From Periconia sp. R9002 (Eukaryota > Ascomycota > Dothideomycetes > Pleosporales > Periconiaceae), in the NCBI GenBank assembly GCA_023627715.1, contig JAMAHW010000045.1, forward strand, positions 124,001-188,000: 64,000 nt of DNA, written 5' to 3'. Below the pieces are notes generated by a model, which had not been told where the DNA came from, did no database searches, and saw only the letters and a list, made by a program, of their open reading frames with translations. A program made the position numbers and the translations under genes. The first letter of the stretch is position 1. Every line of letters starts with the position of its first letter. Shown here in pieces: positions 34,760-44,730 of the stretch.

Positions 34760-35181
34760 TTTTTGATACTCCCACCCTAACTGAACATATATTTGAGCAT
34801 GTAGCGCGGATTCCTAGATAAGGTCTAAACGTGGGATCGCAATAATGGCGATACTGGTATCTCGCGGATAAACGTCGTAAACATTAGGAAAGGGCGCAAC
34901 GATGATGATTTCAAAGCGGGGTTTATAATGTGATTGTAGTCACAAAAATGCGGCGTAGTACTAGTCAATAACCTGTATTTCTAAGAGCCATATATATGCG
35001 ACAATGGTGAATCATCCCAGGCAATCAAACGTAGTTGTACGGACTGACTTTCCATCTCTAGAACAACGATGCAAACAGAAACATTTGGACTTGTGCACAG
35101 CGCAACTGGATGTCTTACTCCACTGGCCTAAATTATTTTTTTTAAAAAAAAACCCCCCGACTAACACCACTACAAACCAAA
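34760..35181. other. Intergenic
   Basis: 422 bp with a T8/A9/C6 homopolymer run at 35132-35158, just before the pseudogene. Nothing else seen. Confidence 0.5.
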
Positions 35182-35790
35182 ATGCGGACTGTTCTAATCA
35201 TCGGAGCAACAGGCAACATCGGTGCCTCGACTGGACACGCCGCTCTGCGCTCCAAACTCCACGTCCTCGCTATTGTGCGCAACCAAGCTTCGAAAGAGAG
35301 AAGCTATTCGCCAATATAGGAACTCACGAGGGTATTACGACGGTAGATGCGGACATCATGTCTGATCAAGGAGTGAGGGATGTAGTGGAGAAAGTGCGGA
35401 AGGGGGGTTGCCCGCATTTCAGCATGTATACGCTGTAGGCGAGTCCGTACTTCAGCGAAGTGTTCGTCTTTAGCATTTTAGCTGACCAACAGGGTGATCG
35501 GGTTGAATTGTACCACAGGACATCCATCCTTGATCTCACCATGGAGGAATTGAGAAAGTATATGCGGGTCAATTTTGAGCTGAACGTTTGTGAGTTTCAC
35601 TATGCTGTGGGAATTTACAAACATGAGGGAACTCATGCGTGTAATAGTCGCCTACCAAGCGACGATCCCCTATCTTCTCGAGCAAAACGACCCTACCAGC
35701 ACCTGGACGCTGTGCACAGTTACAGGCAGAGACTTAGGGAGTTGGCATACGCCGGTGAAGGTGTCGGAGGAGTTGAAAAGGTGGTTGTAG
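35182..35790 (+). pseudogene. Frameshifted NmrA/SDR-type NAD(P)-binding protein remnant
   Basis: The start reads MRTVLIIGATGNIGAST, a dinucleotide-binding motif of NmrA-like/atypical SDR proteins. The similarity then moves between frames. The first break is near 35295 (extra AG in a GAGAG run), the second near 35400 (G-run), the third near 35440, the fourth near 35597. Recovered segments include KLFANIGTHEGITTVDADIM, DLTMEELRKYMRVNFELN and FTMLWEFTNMRELMRVIVAY, ending SEELKRWL at the TAG at 35790. Four separate breaks argue against sequencing error. The ancestral protein was about 200 residues. No intron explains the shifts. Confidence 0.8.
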
Positions 35791-36096
35791 TACCCGGGGT
35801 ATGGGGATGAACAAGTTGGTTGGGATGAGAAGATCGTGATGGGGTGGAACTTTTGTATTAAAGTGTTCTCGCGCCGTCGACTTCAGCGCCGTCGCGGCTT
35901 GCCAAAGAACCGCCTACATATATTAGGTGGAGGGTCGTAAGGGAGCTTAGGTGCATTTAATGTACGCTTTCAAACGTATTGGCATCATCCAACGTAGAAG
36001 GACCGACTCACAATAGTTATCGACCCAGTGAGACCATCCAAAGCAGCTAAAGACCTGCCAGTCGGAATGCATGCTATGTCAAAGTACATAAGACTA
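35791..36096. other. Intergenic
   Basis: 306 bp downstream of the pseudogene and of the converging HET-like gene. A short GCGCCGTCG direct repeat occurs at 35870-35895. Confidence 0.4.
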
Positions 36097-38019
36097 TCAT
36101 TGAAGTGCCACGCACATGGGAAATGCACTTCCGTACGAGAGAAGCTTTTCTCTAGCCTCACACAGAATTGTGTCTGGCCGGTGCTCTGTTTCTAGCCGCA
36201 GCTCTACTGCCGAAATTCTTTCGGCAATCCACACTTGTTCAGTCCGTGCCTGCGCGATATTCTGCGTTTTTGCTGGGTGCGTTCTTTGAATGACTAGGAG
36301 ATAGAAGTCACACTGGTCATATCTCTCGGAAGCATTTTGATTCTCCAAGTAGTGAGGCGACTCGGCATCTGCGTTCTCCCAGTGCTGATACTCAGCATCT
36401 ACATCTTCTGGGCGGTGAGATGACTCTGCGTCCGAGTACTCCCCGTGGCTAAACGTCTTCCCTTTTTCGCAAAACTCTACTGTCTGGTAGAGAAGTACAA
36501 GATTGAGACCTTCATTCTTCATATTTAACTGAATCCACTGGTTAAAACCTATTCTTTGTTCGACGTTCACCGTACACATCCATTTATCCTCTGAAGGTGT
36601 TGTTTCATGGTGGGTGGGGGAGCTGCAAGGTGGGATGTGAAGCACTGTAGTTTCCAGCACTAGTGTCTCATTCCACAATTTTTCAAAGAAAACATCACTG
36701 ATCGTGACCTGTGATGATCTTAGAGCTCTCAGCAGGTTTGACTGTAAGTCCTCGCGATGCGATATCGAGTAAGACACAGACCTCGGATTGAAGTATATTT
36801 CGCGAAGGTAGTAGCAGTCATCTGATGTGTTGAGTACACCGATGTAGATTGCAGATAGTTGAACGTCTTGAAGTTCGCTTTGTACATCGTTATAGACGGC
36901 CTTTCTGTCAAGTAGAAAACTTCCTTCAGAAAGAGAATGTTCTTTCGCGAATTTCCACCCAGTCCATGACCATGTTGGAAAAAATGTACGGCGGTCTGTT
37001 ATACATGATGCAGAAAATGCTAGTGCTTCAGGTAGAAGGTCAAGAGGAATTCCCGATATGGGTTCGCCTGTCGAATATATATGACACAGCCGATCTAGAA
37101 ACGCGAGACCGGCATGGAGGAAGTCGGATTCCATCGTTGTTTGCCGGCGAGTGTAGTGTATAAGAAAGTCGTCATACGCGCGGAATGCATTGGCTCTCTG
37201 GTTCATGCCTTCCCTAGGGGGTAAGCCAAATTTGTTGCGAGACATAGGGTCGTTTCGGATTCCACATCCACATTCCTGATCTAAATCATCGACTTCGTCA
37301 GAACCGTGAAGACATTTGAAGTCGTCAATATCTTCACTGGAGGTTGCTCTGTTGCACCGAATCCACCAAAGATAATTGAAGCCCAGAAGCGATGTCACCA
37401 TCATTGCGTCTTCAATGGTAGCCGGAAGTTGTGGTAGTCGAGGCATGTCGATGACACAGTTTTGAACAATATCTCCCCAGACATAACTTAAGCACAAATA
37501 CCGATTGACTCCTTCAGATTGCTTGACAACCCTTCTTTGCTGGACGTCTATTAAGCGCGTTGGACCTTTGACGTTGCTTCGGGGGATGGAACAGGTGCGG
37601 CTGTGTTTGGATTGACATCTATCGAGCCAATTCTTGACTAGCTCAAGATCAAACCCGGGAGCCATACGTCTGGGCACTGATGTATCATCTGAGCTGTATA
37701 ACAACGCTCCCATCCTCCCCCACCTCCATCCTTTTCTTATATTCGTCATCCCATATTTGGGTAGATCGTTTTCATTGCTTAACCATAACTCAAACGCATC
37801 GGCAACATCTGGTTCCTCAAAGTAGTCGACGGACTCAGAATCAGAAAGAGTTTTACAAGGTTGCCATAAAATCGATCCTGGACTTATATATATGAATTCT
37901 GGATGTACTCCGTATGAGTTCTCATCAGAAACAGGCTGCAGCCTATCAAACAGGTAACACAGTGAGCAATCCAATTTTAAACTACTGATGAAGTCGGATA
38001 TCAACCCAAGCTTAACCAC
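36097..38019 (-). CDS. HET-domain-like protein with lost domain core (5' end unresolved)
   Basis: About 640 codons are open. An in-frame TAG lies directly upstream of 38019 and there is no ATG at that end; CATAG just before it could be a splice acceptor, so a 5' exon is probably missing from this model. The HET start is clear: RYLCLSYVWGD followed by LPATIEDAMMVTSLLGFNYLW. There the usual core (VDxLCIxQ through RGWTxQE) is absent. The frame runs from YLW directly to an acidic Cys-containing stretch (DDLDQECGCG) and then AYDDFLIHYTRRQTTMESD, which matches the distal HET region. The first bases after YLW would read VDS if one G were added. HET proteins act in heterokaryon incompatibility. This copy may be inactive, or a divergent allele. 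Confidence 0.7.
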   Translation of the reverse strand: MVKLGLISDFISSLKLDCSLCYLFDRLQPVSDENSYGVHPEFIYISPGSILWQPCKTLSDSESVDYFEEPDVADAFELWLSNENDLPKYGMTNIRKGWRWGRMGALLYSSDDTSVPRRMAPGFDLELVKNWLDRCQSKHSRTCSIPRSNVKGPTRLIDVQQRRVVKQSEGVNRYLCLSYVWGDIVQNCVIDMPRLPQLPATIEDAMMVTSLLGFNYLWWIRCNRATSSEDIDDFKCLHGSDEVDDLDQECGCGIRNDPMSRNKFGLPPREGMNQRANAFRAYDDFLIHYTRRQTTMESDFLHAGLAFLDRLCHIYSTGEPISGIPLDLLPEALAFSASCITDRRTFFPTWSWTGWKFAKEHSLSEGSFLLDRKAVYNDVQSELQDVQLSAIYIGVLNTSDDCYYLREIYFNPRSVSYSISHREDLQSNLLRALRSSQVTISDVFFEKLWNETLVLETTVLHIPPCSSPTHHETTPSEDKWMCTVNVEQRIGFNQWIQLNMKNEGLNLVLLYQTVEFCEKGKTFSHGEYSDAESSHRPEDVDAEYQHWENADAESPHYLENQNASERYDQCDFYLLVIQRTHPAKTQNIAQARTEQVWIAERISAVELRLETEHRPDTILCEAREKLLSYGSAFPMCVALQ

Positions 38020-39121
38020 CTATGCATGTAAGCGGCGGGCTCAAGCGTGGTGTTGCACTAAAAGGGACACACCCTTTTCTCTTGTAATATCTTCCTGATA
38101 TCCAAGTCTTGGCACCTTGCACATAAGGGAGTGTTTTCAAATGCAACAGTTGGTGTTGCTACTTTTCGGTCGTCCATAGCGTCGCGCAAAGCGGATCCAC
38201 AAAGTATAGGTGCTTCCCATATATTATAGGGCCACCCCAGACCTCTAAAAAAGTTAAAAAAGCGTTAAAAAAGTGTCTATTCCTCTATAATCTAGATCCT
38301 TAGCTAGTGTATTTAAGGATAAATAATAGGTAGGCTAGTATACTTACTAGTAAATTAATATTATAGATAATCTCACTATATATATAAGAACTCTAATTAG
38401 CTATAGGTAGTTTTAGCCTTATTCCTTCCTAATTAATGTATCTAAAAAAGGCCATTTTCACTTTTTTTAGAGGTCTGGGGTGGCCCTATAATATATGGGA
38501 AGCATTATAAGTAGGTTGTACTGATAGGGGGAGGAGAGGTAGCCGTCGTAAATAAACGACACGTTGCTGCACTCTAGGATTCCCCTGCTACTCGATTGAC
38601 ATTTGTAAAGGAGGATAACGTGCATACGTACGCTGAGATTTACCCAGAAGTAAGTTCTAGCCAAAGTTCTTATTGCAATAGTTTATATATATTGACACTT
38701 CGCGATAATTGTATTATAATGTATAATTCTTGAAATCAATAGGTATTAAGGTAGGAGATAATACGTGGTTATACTAGTCCGAACGAGGTTTAGCGCTATC
38801 GTGCTATCCTTCATCTCGTGTGTTACCAGTTAGTTACTACATCACTCTTCCACCTTGCGAGTGAGACTATAGATACTAATATCCGTTTCACGGTCCCTGC
38901 AGCGAACTCATCAATATTTCTTACTTGACTTTCACAGAATACACTAGGAACAAGTCGTAAACGAGTCGTGCTTCTATACTTGGGTACTCCATTGATACGC
39001 GGGGTATTCTTTCCTACAACGATCGATAGCAGCATAGGTAAAATCGAATATAATCGATTAGCAACGCGAGGATTCTGCGTAACTTCATTTAGATTTCTTG
39101 TGCCGAATCGAACTGCAGGAA
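38020..39121. other. Intergenic with foldback element
   Basis: 1.1 kb, AT-rich, containing the 294-bp foldback element at 38211-38504. 38505-39121 is upstream of the asparaginase gene, with no other gene seen. Confidence 0.6.
38211..38504. mobile_element. MITE-like foldback element with 43-bp terminal inverted repeats
   Basis: Left arm 38211-38253 (starting TGCTTCCCATATATTATAGG) and right arm 38462-38504 are reverse complements over 43 bases with no mismatch, except one extra A/T in the homopolymer at the inner end. The internal 200 bp are strongly AT-rich and carry no ORF. Length, perfect arms and lack of coding capacity fit a non-autonomous DNA transposon (MITE). The flanks show TATA on both sides (38205-38208 and 38506-38509), which could be a target-site duplication, but the boundary is not certain. 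No parent transposase is in this window. Confidence 0.75.
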
Positions 39122-40399
39122 ATGGCCTCCCAACATCCATCAATCAAGGCACAAGCTCGTGTCACACCTCGCATCATTATACATGGAGGAGCAGGCAACA
39201 TCAGCCGAAAAACAATTTCCAAAGAGAAGTACGAAGCATACCATGCGTCGCTCCTGCGCATTCTCGATTCAGCGGCAGAGCGCCTCAACCAACCAGGCGC
39301 TACAGCTTTAGACATTGCAACCTATGCAGTATCCCTTCTAGAAGATGATCCTCTCTACAACTCAGGGAAAGGTGCCGTCTTCACGCGCGAAGGCAAGAAC
39401 GAACTCGAATGCAGCATCATGATTTCGAATGGCTATCGCAAACGGGGTGTGGGTTGCACGATGCTGCAACACGTGCGGAATCCGATCAAGCTTGCAAGAG
39501 AATTACTCTTGCGTGGGGAGATTGATGGTGGGGATGGCTCCGGAGATCATTGTCAATACAGCGGTGCATTTGTGGAGCGGTTAGCCGAGAAATGGGGTGT
39601 GGAGACGGTCGATCCGGAGTACTTTTTCACGCAGCAGAGATGGGACGAGCATAAGAGGGGCTTGAAAGAAGAGGAGAAAAAGCAAAACACTGCTGCTGGC
39701 AATGACATGAGTGACTGGGAAAGGGAAAATTTTATCCCGCTGGAAACATGCGGCGCGGTCGTGCTTGACTCGTTTGGCACGGTGTGTGCGGCGACTTCTA
39801 CAGGAGGTCTGACGAATAAAGTACCAGGGCGCATAGGGGATACGCCCACGATTGGGGCCGGATTCTGGGCTGGAGAATGGTACGATGAAGAAAGGCCTCA
39901 AATGCATTATCAAGTAGCAGTCGAGCAGTTGCTGAGCACACCGCTCGACAAGCTCTCACGAGGGAACCTCGTCAGTCTCATCAGGGACTGTTTCGCCGCG
40001 GAAGAGCCGGATTCCCCAGAAAACGCCAATATCAACATCGAAAAGGTTTGGCCTAGCGGCAGTAAACGGCGGGCGATAGGGTTATCTGGGACGGGTAATG
40101 GCGATAGTTTTCTTCGACTTTCCGCGGCCAGCACAACGGCCAACAGGAGTCGGTTCTCTCAGACTTCGCTGGCTCAAGCTGTGAGTTGGATGGCAGGACC
40201 CGGCGGAGAGTTGCAGAAGTCAGCTGGAGAGCGGTGGGGGCGCACGCACGAAGGAACTGGAGGCATGATTGGGATTGAGGTTACTGGGGATGGACGGGGG
40301 GAGGTCGTGTTTGACTTCAACTGCGGCGGCATGTTCCGGGCGTGGATTGACGATGAGGGAAAGCAGAGGTGTTTGATATTCAGGGAGGAGAGTTATTGA
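39122..40399 (+). CDS. Ntn-hydrolase, isoaspartyl peptidase/L-asparaginase (T2) family
   Basis: Single exon, 425 residues from ATG 39122; an upstream in-frame ATG at 39098 would add eight residues without similarity. RIIIHGGAGNIS is the family N-terminus, with LEDDPLYNSGKGAVFTREG next. The autoproteolysis site is LETCGAVVLDS, with Thr209 as the expected new N-terminal nucleophile, followed by AATSTGGLTNKVPGRIGDTP and IGAGFWAG. GTGGMIGI and FNCGGMFRAW lie near the end. Processing would give alpha and beta chains that hydrolyse asparagine or beta-aspartyl peptides. The loop before Thr209 is longer than in bacterial homologues, as is usual in fungal members. Likely a housekeeping enzyme. Confidence 0.94.
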   Translation: MASQHPSIKAQARVTPRIIIHGGAGNISRKTISKEKYEAYHASLLRILDSAAERLNQPGATALDIATYAVSLLEDDPLYNSGKGAVFTREGKNELECSIMISNGYRKRGVGCTMLQHVRNPIKLARELLLRGEIDGGDGSGDHCQYSGAFVERLAEKWGVETVDPEYFFTQQRWDEHKRGLKEEEKKQNTAAGNDMSDWERENFIPLETCGAVVLDSFGTVCAATSTGGLTNKVPGRIGDTPTIGAGFWAGEWYDEERPQMHYQVAVEQLLSTPLDKLSRGNLVSLIRDCFAAEEPDSPENANINIEKVWPSGSKRRAIGLSGTGNGDSFLRLSAASTTANRSRFSQTSLAQAVSWMAGPGGELQKSAGERWGRTHEGTGGMIGIEVTGDGRGEVVFDFNCGGMFRAWIDDEGKQRCLIFREESY

Positions 40400-40763
40400 A
40401 TGGCTTGTTTCAGAGTGCGATGTTCAATGGCAGATATATTTTATTCGTTTGCGATCCGACATCTGGACGTATCTTATGCAAGTAAAAATGGTGGCCAGTG
40501 GTCACGTGGTGAAATGGGGTGGCTGGAGCTCAGCCACGTTTATGGTGCGTCATTCCCGTTCAGGTCCCTCCCCACGTTAAACAAACGTTGCGGCGTGCGC
40601 TGTAATCAGTCCATCGCTTGTCGGTGCCGAAAGCTTCTCCCGTCACCACCACCCAACTTTATCTCCACTTCCTCCAACGTCCTACACCTCTTCCGCTTAT
40701 TGCTCCTCTCCTCCATCAGCAAAATTCATTACATCCGGCCGTTGCCGTGTTTGGGACGTCATC
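40400..40763. other. Intergenic, promoter of SYLF-SH3 gene
   Basis: 364 bp with a CACGTG E-box (within TCACGTGG, near 40501) and CT-rich tracts before the ATG; no ORF of note. Confidence 0.5.
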
Positions 40764-42230
40764 ATGCCGTTCCAAATCAATAACCCGCTTCCCTCTTCTC
40801 TCAAGAGTAAGTCCGCCCACTACAACACGCACACATTACGCATACAACAGCCGCGAATAGATCCCATTGCACCGTTTTCTAACAACCTCTCGTGAATTGA
40901 ACAGGCGAGTGCACCAAAGCCGGCAAGATCCTGACTTCCTTTGTCGACCCGCGGCAAGCCTTTGGCCCGGACAAGATCATTCCACCACAAGTTCTCGCCA
41001 ACGCAAAGGTTGGTGACTGCTTCACTCCCTCCGTCTCTACGGCATGCTAAAGTTGCACAAACAGGGCCTTGCAATTCTCACCGTTTTTAAAGCCGGCTTT
41101 CTCGGTACCGCTCGATTCGGCTCTGGTATCGTCGTCGCTCGCCTCGCAGATGGCTCGTGGTCGGCCCCCGCGGCCATCGGATCCCTTGGCGTAGGTTTCG
41201 GTGGACAGCTCGGCTTTGAGCTCACAGATTTCGTCTTCATCCTCAACGATGCGAGCGCCGTCAAAACCTTCGCACAGGCCGGGTCGTTGACTTTTGGAGG
41301 CAACGTATCCATCGCCGCCGGTCCTGTGGGGCGCAATGCCGAGGCTGCCGGCGCAGCCAGCTTGCGGAGTGTCGCGGGTATTTTCAGTTACAGCAAGACA
41401 AAGGGTCTATTTGCCGGCGTCAGTTTGGAGGGCAGTGGCATGATTGAGCGGAGAGACGCCAACGAGAAGCTATATGGTCGGCGGTGGACAGCGCGCGAGC
41501 TGTTGAGCGGACAGGTGCAGCCACCCCCCGCTGCTGACCCACTCATGCGCGTTCTCAATTCCAGAGTCTTTGCCGGTGTGGCAGGTGCCAATCAGAACAG
41601 CGACGCCATGTACAACGACATCCCTGTATACGACGACGCGCACGACAACGTGGTCTGGCAAGGCCGCCGCGGCTCAGCCTACGGAGAGGGCATGAGTGTG
41701 AGGACGAGCCGTACAGGCTCTATGGGCAGAGTCGAAGCCGATAATGATTACGTCTACCGCGACAGACCGTCCCGCGCCAGCACCTGGCAAGACGACGTCT
41801 ACGACCGCCAGCCCAACTCCGCACCCCTTGGCCGCTCCTTCTCCACCCGCGCAAATCCCAACGAGACTTTCGACCGATTCGACCAGAGCAGCCAGCGAAC
41901 CAGTTCGGGCTTCGGGGATGACTTCTATGGTGGGAAGCCTAGTAGACCCACGGCGCCCAAACCCAATTTCACAAAGCGAGCGACTGCTGGCCCTGGTCAA
42001 GCGATTGCCAAGTTTACCTTTGACGCCGACCAGCCTGGGGATTTGAGTTTCAAGAAGGGAGAAGTCATCACAATTTTGAAGCGCACGGACAATGAGACGG
42101 ATTGGTGGACAGGTCGCATAGGCGATCGAGAAGGCATATTCCCGAGGTAGGTTCCTAGTGAGATGCACTATTATGCTTCGAGGGTATACTGACAAGATGG
42201 TACAGCAACTACGTTGAAACGATCGATTAG
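40764..42230 (+). CDS. SYLF-SH3 actin-patch protein (Ysc84/Lsb3 type)
   Basis: Ordinary fungal cell-biology gene, 417 residues. Exons 40764-40806, 40905-41008, 41065-42146, 42206-42230, all in frame. The N-terminus (MPFQINNPLPSSLKSECTKA) and residues 20-210 form the SYLF (DUF500) lipid-binding domain: AKGLAILTVFKAGFLG, RFGSGIVVARL, GSLGVGFGGQLGFE, GLFAGVSLEGS. A disordered Ser/Arg/Asp-rich linker follows, then an SH3 domain at the C-terminus ([39 protein letters not shown]); the last exon supplies its final NYVETID. Yeast Ysc84/Lsb3 bind PIP2 membranes and Las17/actin at endocytic patches. Not related to the metabolite genes. Confidence 0.96.
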
Positions 42231-42913
42231 CCTCGTTAAGCTGAGATCGTGCTGTTCTGATGCGTTTGGCACGGCACGCCATCTTCTTCGCTCCCACGAA
42301 GACTCCACAGTATATCCCTCTTCTTTTTCTCATCTTCTTTCTTCGTTCAATTGATGCCTTATGAGCATAGCATGGAGTTTGGAACTTTTCTTTCTTTGGA
42401 ATATCTCCACCTTTGTGCGGGTGGTTTTTACTATGACGAATTTGTTACTTTTTTTCTCTTTTCCCCCACGCGAAAGAAAACGCAGTGTACCTAGACATGA
42501 ATCAATCCATGCCGGTAAAACGGCGTCGATTTGACAACAAGGTGTGCGAGCTATCGGCGGAAGACGTTTCATCGTGAAATTTGTGAATAGGTATCCTGCT
42601 ATATCTGGCTGACTGACGAATTATGAGCATGAGAAACTCGTGGTATTGGTGTCGCTACTAAGTTCCAAAATACATCCAACTTGACGCTCAGATGTAGATT
42701 AACAATACCGCAGATAATACTAGTGAAGTCAATGATTAATCAGTCATATATATAAGTATCAGGCACTTCTAATAGTAATAACTACTTAGGTTGCCTAGGC
42801 ATCAGTCACTTAGTGTGTATGAATCGTATCTTGCAGATAATATCAAGAAGTGTGTACCAGCTGCTGAGAACCTATGTGTTACAAAAATAAGTTTAAGGTC
42901 CTATCCACCGACT
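42231..42913. other. Intergenic
   Basis: 683 bp between convergent genes, AT-rich, no gene or repeat recognised. Confidence 0.5.
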
Positions 42914-44730
42914 TCAGGATTTCATAACCTCATTGACATATTCCAGAATTCCCAACATAGCTTCCTCCTGCAAGCGGCGACCCACGAGCTGCACGCTGCA
43001 GGGCGCGCCATGGAAGAAGTCGGTGTCATAGCTATCATGCACCTCCCTATCCAGCTCACTAAGCGGCACATATCCTTCCTCAGCATCCTCTTTCCTCGTC
43101 TTATCGACATTTGGTGTTACTGGTAACACCACACTTGTCAAGTCTAGCGCATTCACAAACACGCTGTACCCCACGTACTTGAACCCTTCGCGCCGCGTGC
43201 TTGGGGTTGGTGCAAGTGGACTTATCACTGCGTCCACGGGACGTCCTGTACCCGTTGCATCCGCGGTCGCGACCCAGTAGTCCAAGTACCGTTTCCGGTA
43301 CTCGCGCAGCGCGACGTTGAGGGCTGCGATGTTGGAGGCGCGTTTCTCGCCATCATTTTTGTCGTCGATAGAGAGTAGGTAGGAGACCTGCGGTGCGGGG
43401 GGTTCGCCGGATAGTGCGAATGCAGACTGCACGTCTGCCCCACCGTCCAAGGTCCAGACATCGCGCGCGAGACGCTGCACCTCCTCGTGCGAAGGGGGGT
43501 TCCAGGGAATGACTTTATGACCCTGCTTCTCGAGCGCTGACGCCACAGCGCGCACGCCGCGGCGGATCGGGGCAACGGGGTTGACGATGCCGTCGGTTTC
43601 CATGACGGCGAAGGTTAGCGGCGGTGTTGAGGAGCGGGCCGAGGTGTATGTTTGGGTTGAGAAGGGTTTCTCGATGACGAGGGGGTCGACGAGCCATGGG
43701 GAGTAGGAGAGGAGGGATTCTACCGCGAGGCGCAGACCGGAGGGACTGGTGGAGAGGGGGCCTACGACGGAGAGGATCGAGTTTTGCCCGTCCATGGAGT
43801 TGGCCATGCCTTGGTAGGGGAGCCGGCCTGTGGAGGGGCGGATGCCGTAGAGCCCGTTGAAGGCGGAGGGGATGCGGATTGAGCCGCCGATGTCGGTGCC
43901 GAAACCCAGGGGTGCTGGAGAGGGTCTTAGTATTTTTTTTTGCTATTTGTTTTATTGCTTGGGTGTGTAATGGACGAATATGTCCTCAGGTTTAGAGAAA
44001 TGGGTAGGAGTGAAAGGGTAGGATGAACAATGGGATCGTACATACATCCTTTGATTCCAAGTAGAGCTCCCTCGCCTCCACTGCTCCCGCCGCAAGTCAG
44101 TCGTCGGTTCTTGGGGTTCAGCGTGTACCCAATGATATTGTTTGCTGTCTCTCCCATCATGAGTGTATGCGGCACGCTCGTCTTGACGTATAAAACCGCG
44201 CCGGCCTTGCGCAGCAACTGCACCAGCTCGCTCTCAAACACCTTCTCCTTCCCCGTGCCCGTCTTGCCCTCAAACGTGCCAATCCAACCCACATACCCCA
44301 TAGTGGTTTCGACACCTCTAACATGGAACTGATCCTTGAGAGAGACGGGCAGGCCGTGCAGAGGACCAATGGGTTTCTTGTGCTGCGCAAAGTACGCGTC
44401 GAGAGCTTTCGCGTCGGCAATAGCCGCGTCGAAAAAGATCTCGTGCAGGCAGTGGAGTAGTTGATGGGCGAGCGCCGCGCGGTGGCAGAAGGCTCGCGTG
44501 ACGTCCTCGGCTTTCCAGGTCCCCGTCGACGTCTTGGATACAATGTCCTCTGCCGCAGATTCGGTGATTTCAATCTCTTGCGCGTTCAGAAACTGGTGGA
44601 TGTACGGTCCCGTCACGTCGAGCTGGTCTTCCACCGAGGGGGGGTTCTCGATGCGCCATTCTGCAGGTATGGCGGCTAGAATAGCTTCACGCTTTGCCTG
44701 AGCACGCTGTTTCCAGTCTTCAGTTGCCAT
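42914..44730 (-). CDS. Amidase-signature enzyme (acetamidase-like)
   Basis: Hydrolase of the amidase signature family, 561 residues, exons 44730-44046 and 43914-42914 on the minus strand. The 131-bp intron falls within the signature region. The Ser-cisSer-Lys triad is visible: Lys in GLPVSLKDQFHV, then the two Ser in LTCGGSSGGEGALLGIKGS, continuing after splicing with PLGFGTDIGGSIRIPSAF. GLYGIRPSTGRLPYQGM follows. Overall it resembles fungal general amidase/acetamidase (amdS-type) proteins, and no signal peptide is present. The substrate is likely a small amide. A TATA box lies at 44806-44811. Confidence 0.95.

Noticed and set aside
35182..35790. Introns explaining the frame changes in the NmrA-like remnant
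   Set aside because: The breaks are one to four bases within continuous similarity and have no GT...AG intervals of intron length.
41674..42333. 219-codon minus-strand frame
   Set aside because: Antisense to the linker and SH3 part of the SYLF-SH3 gene; no recognisable motif.
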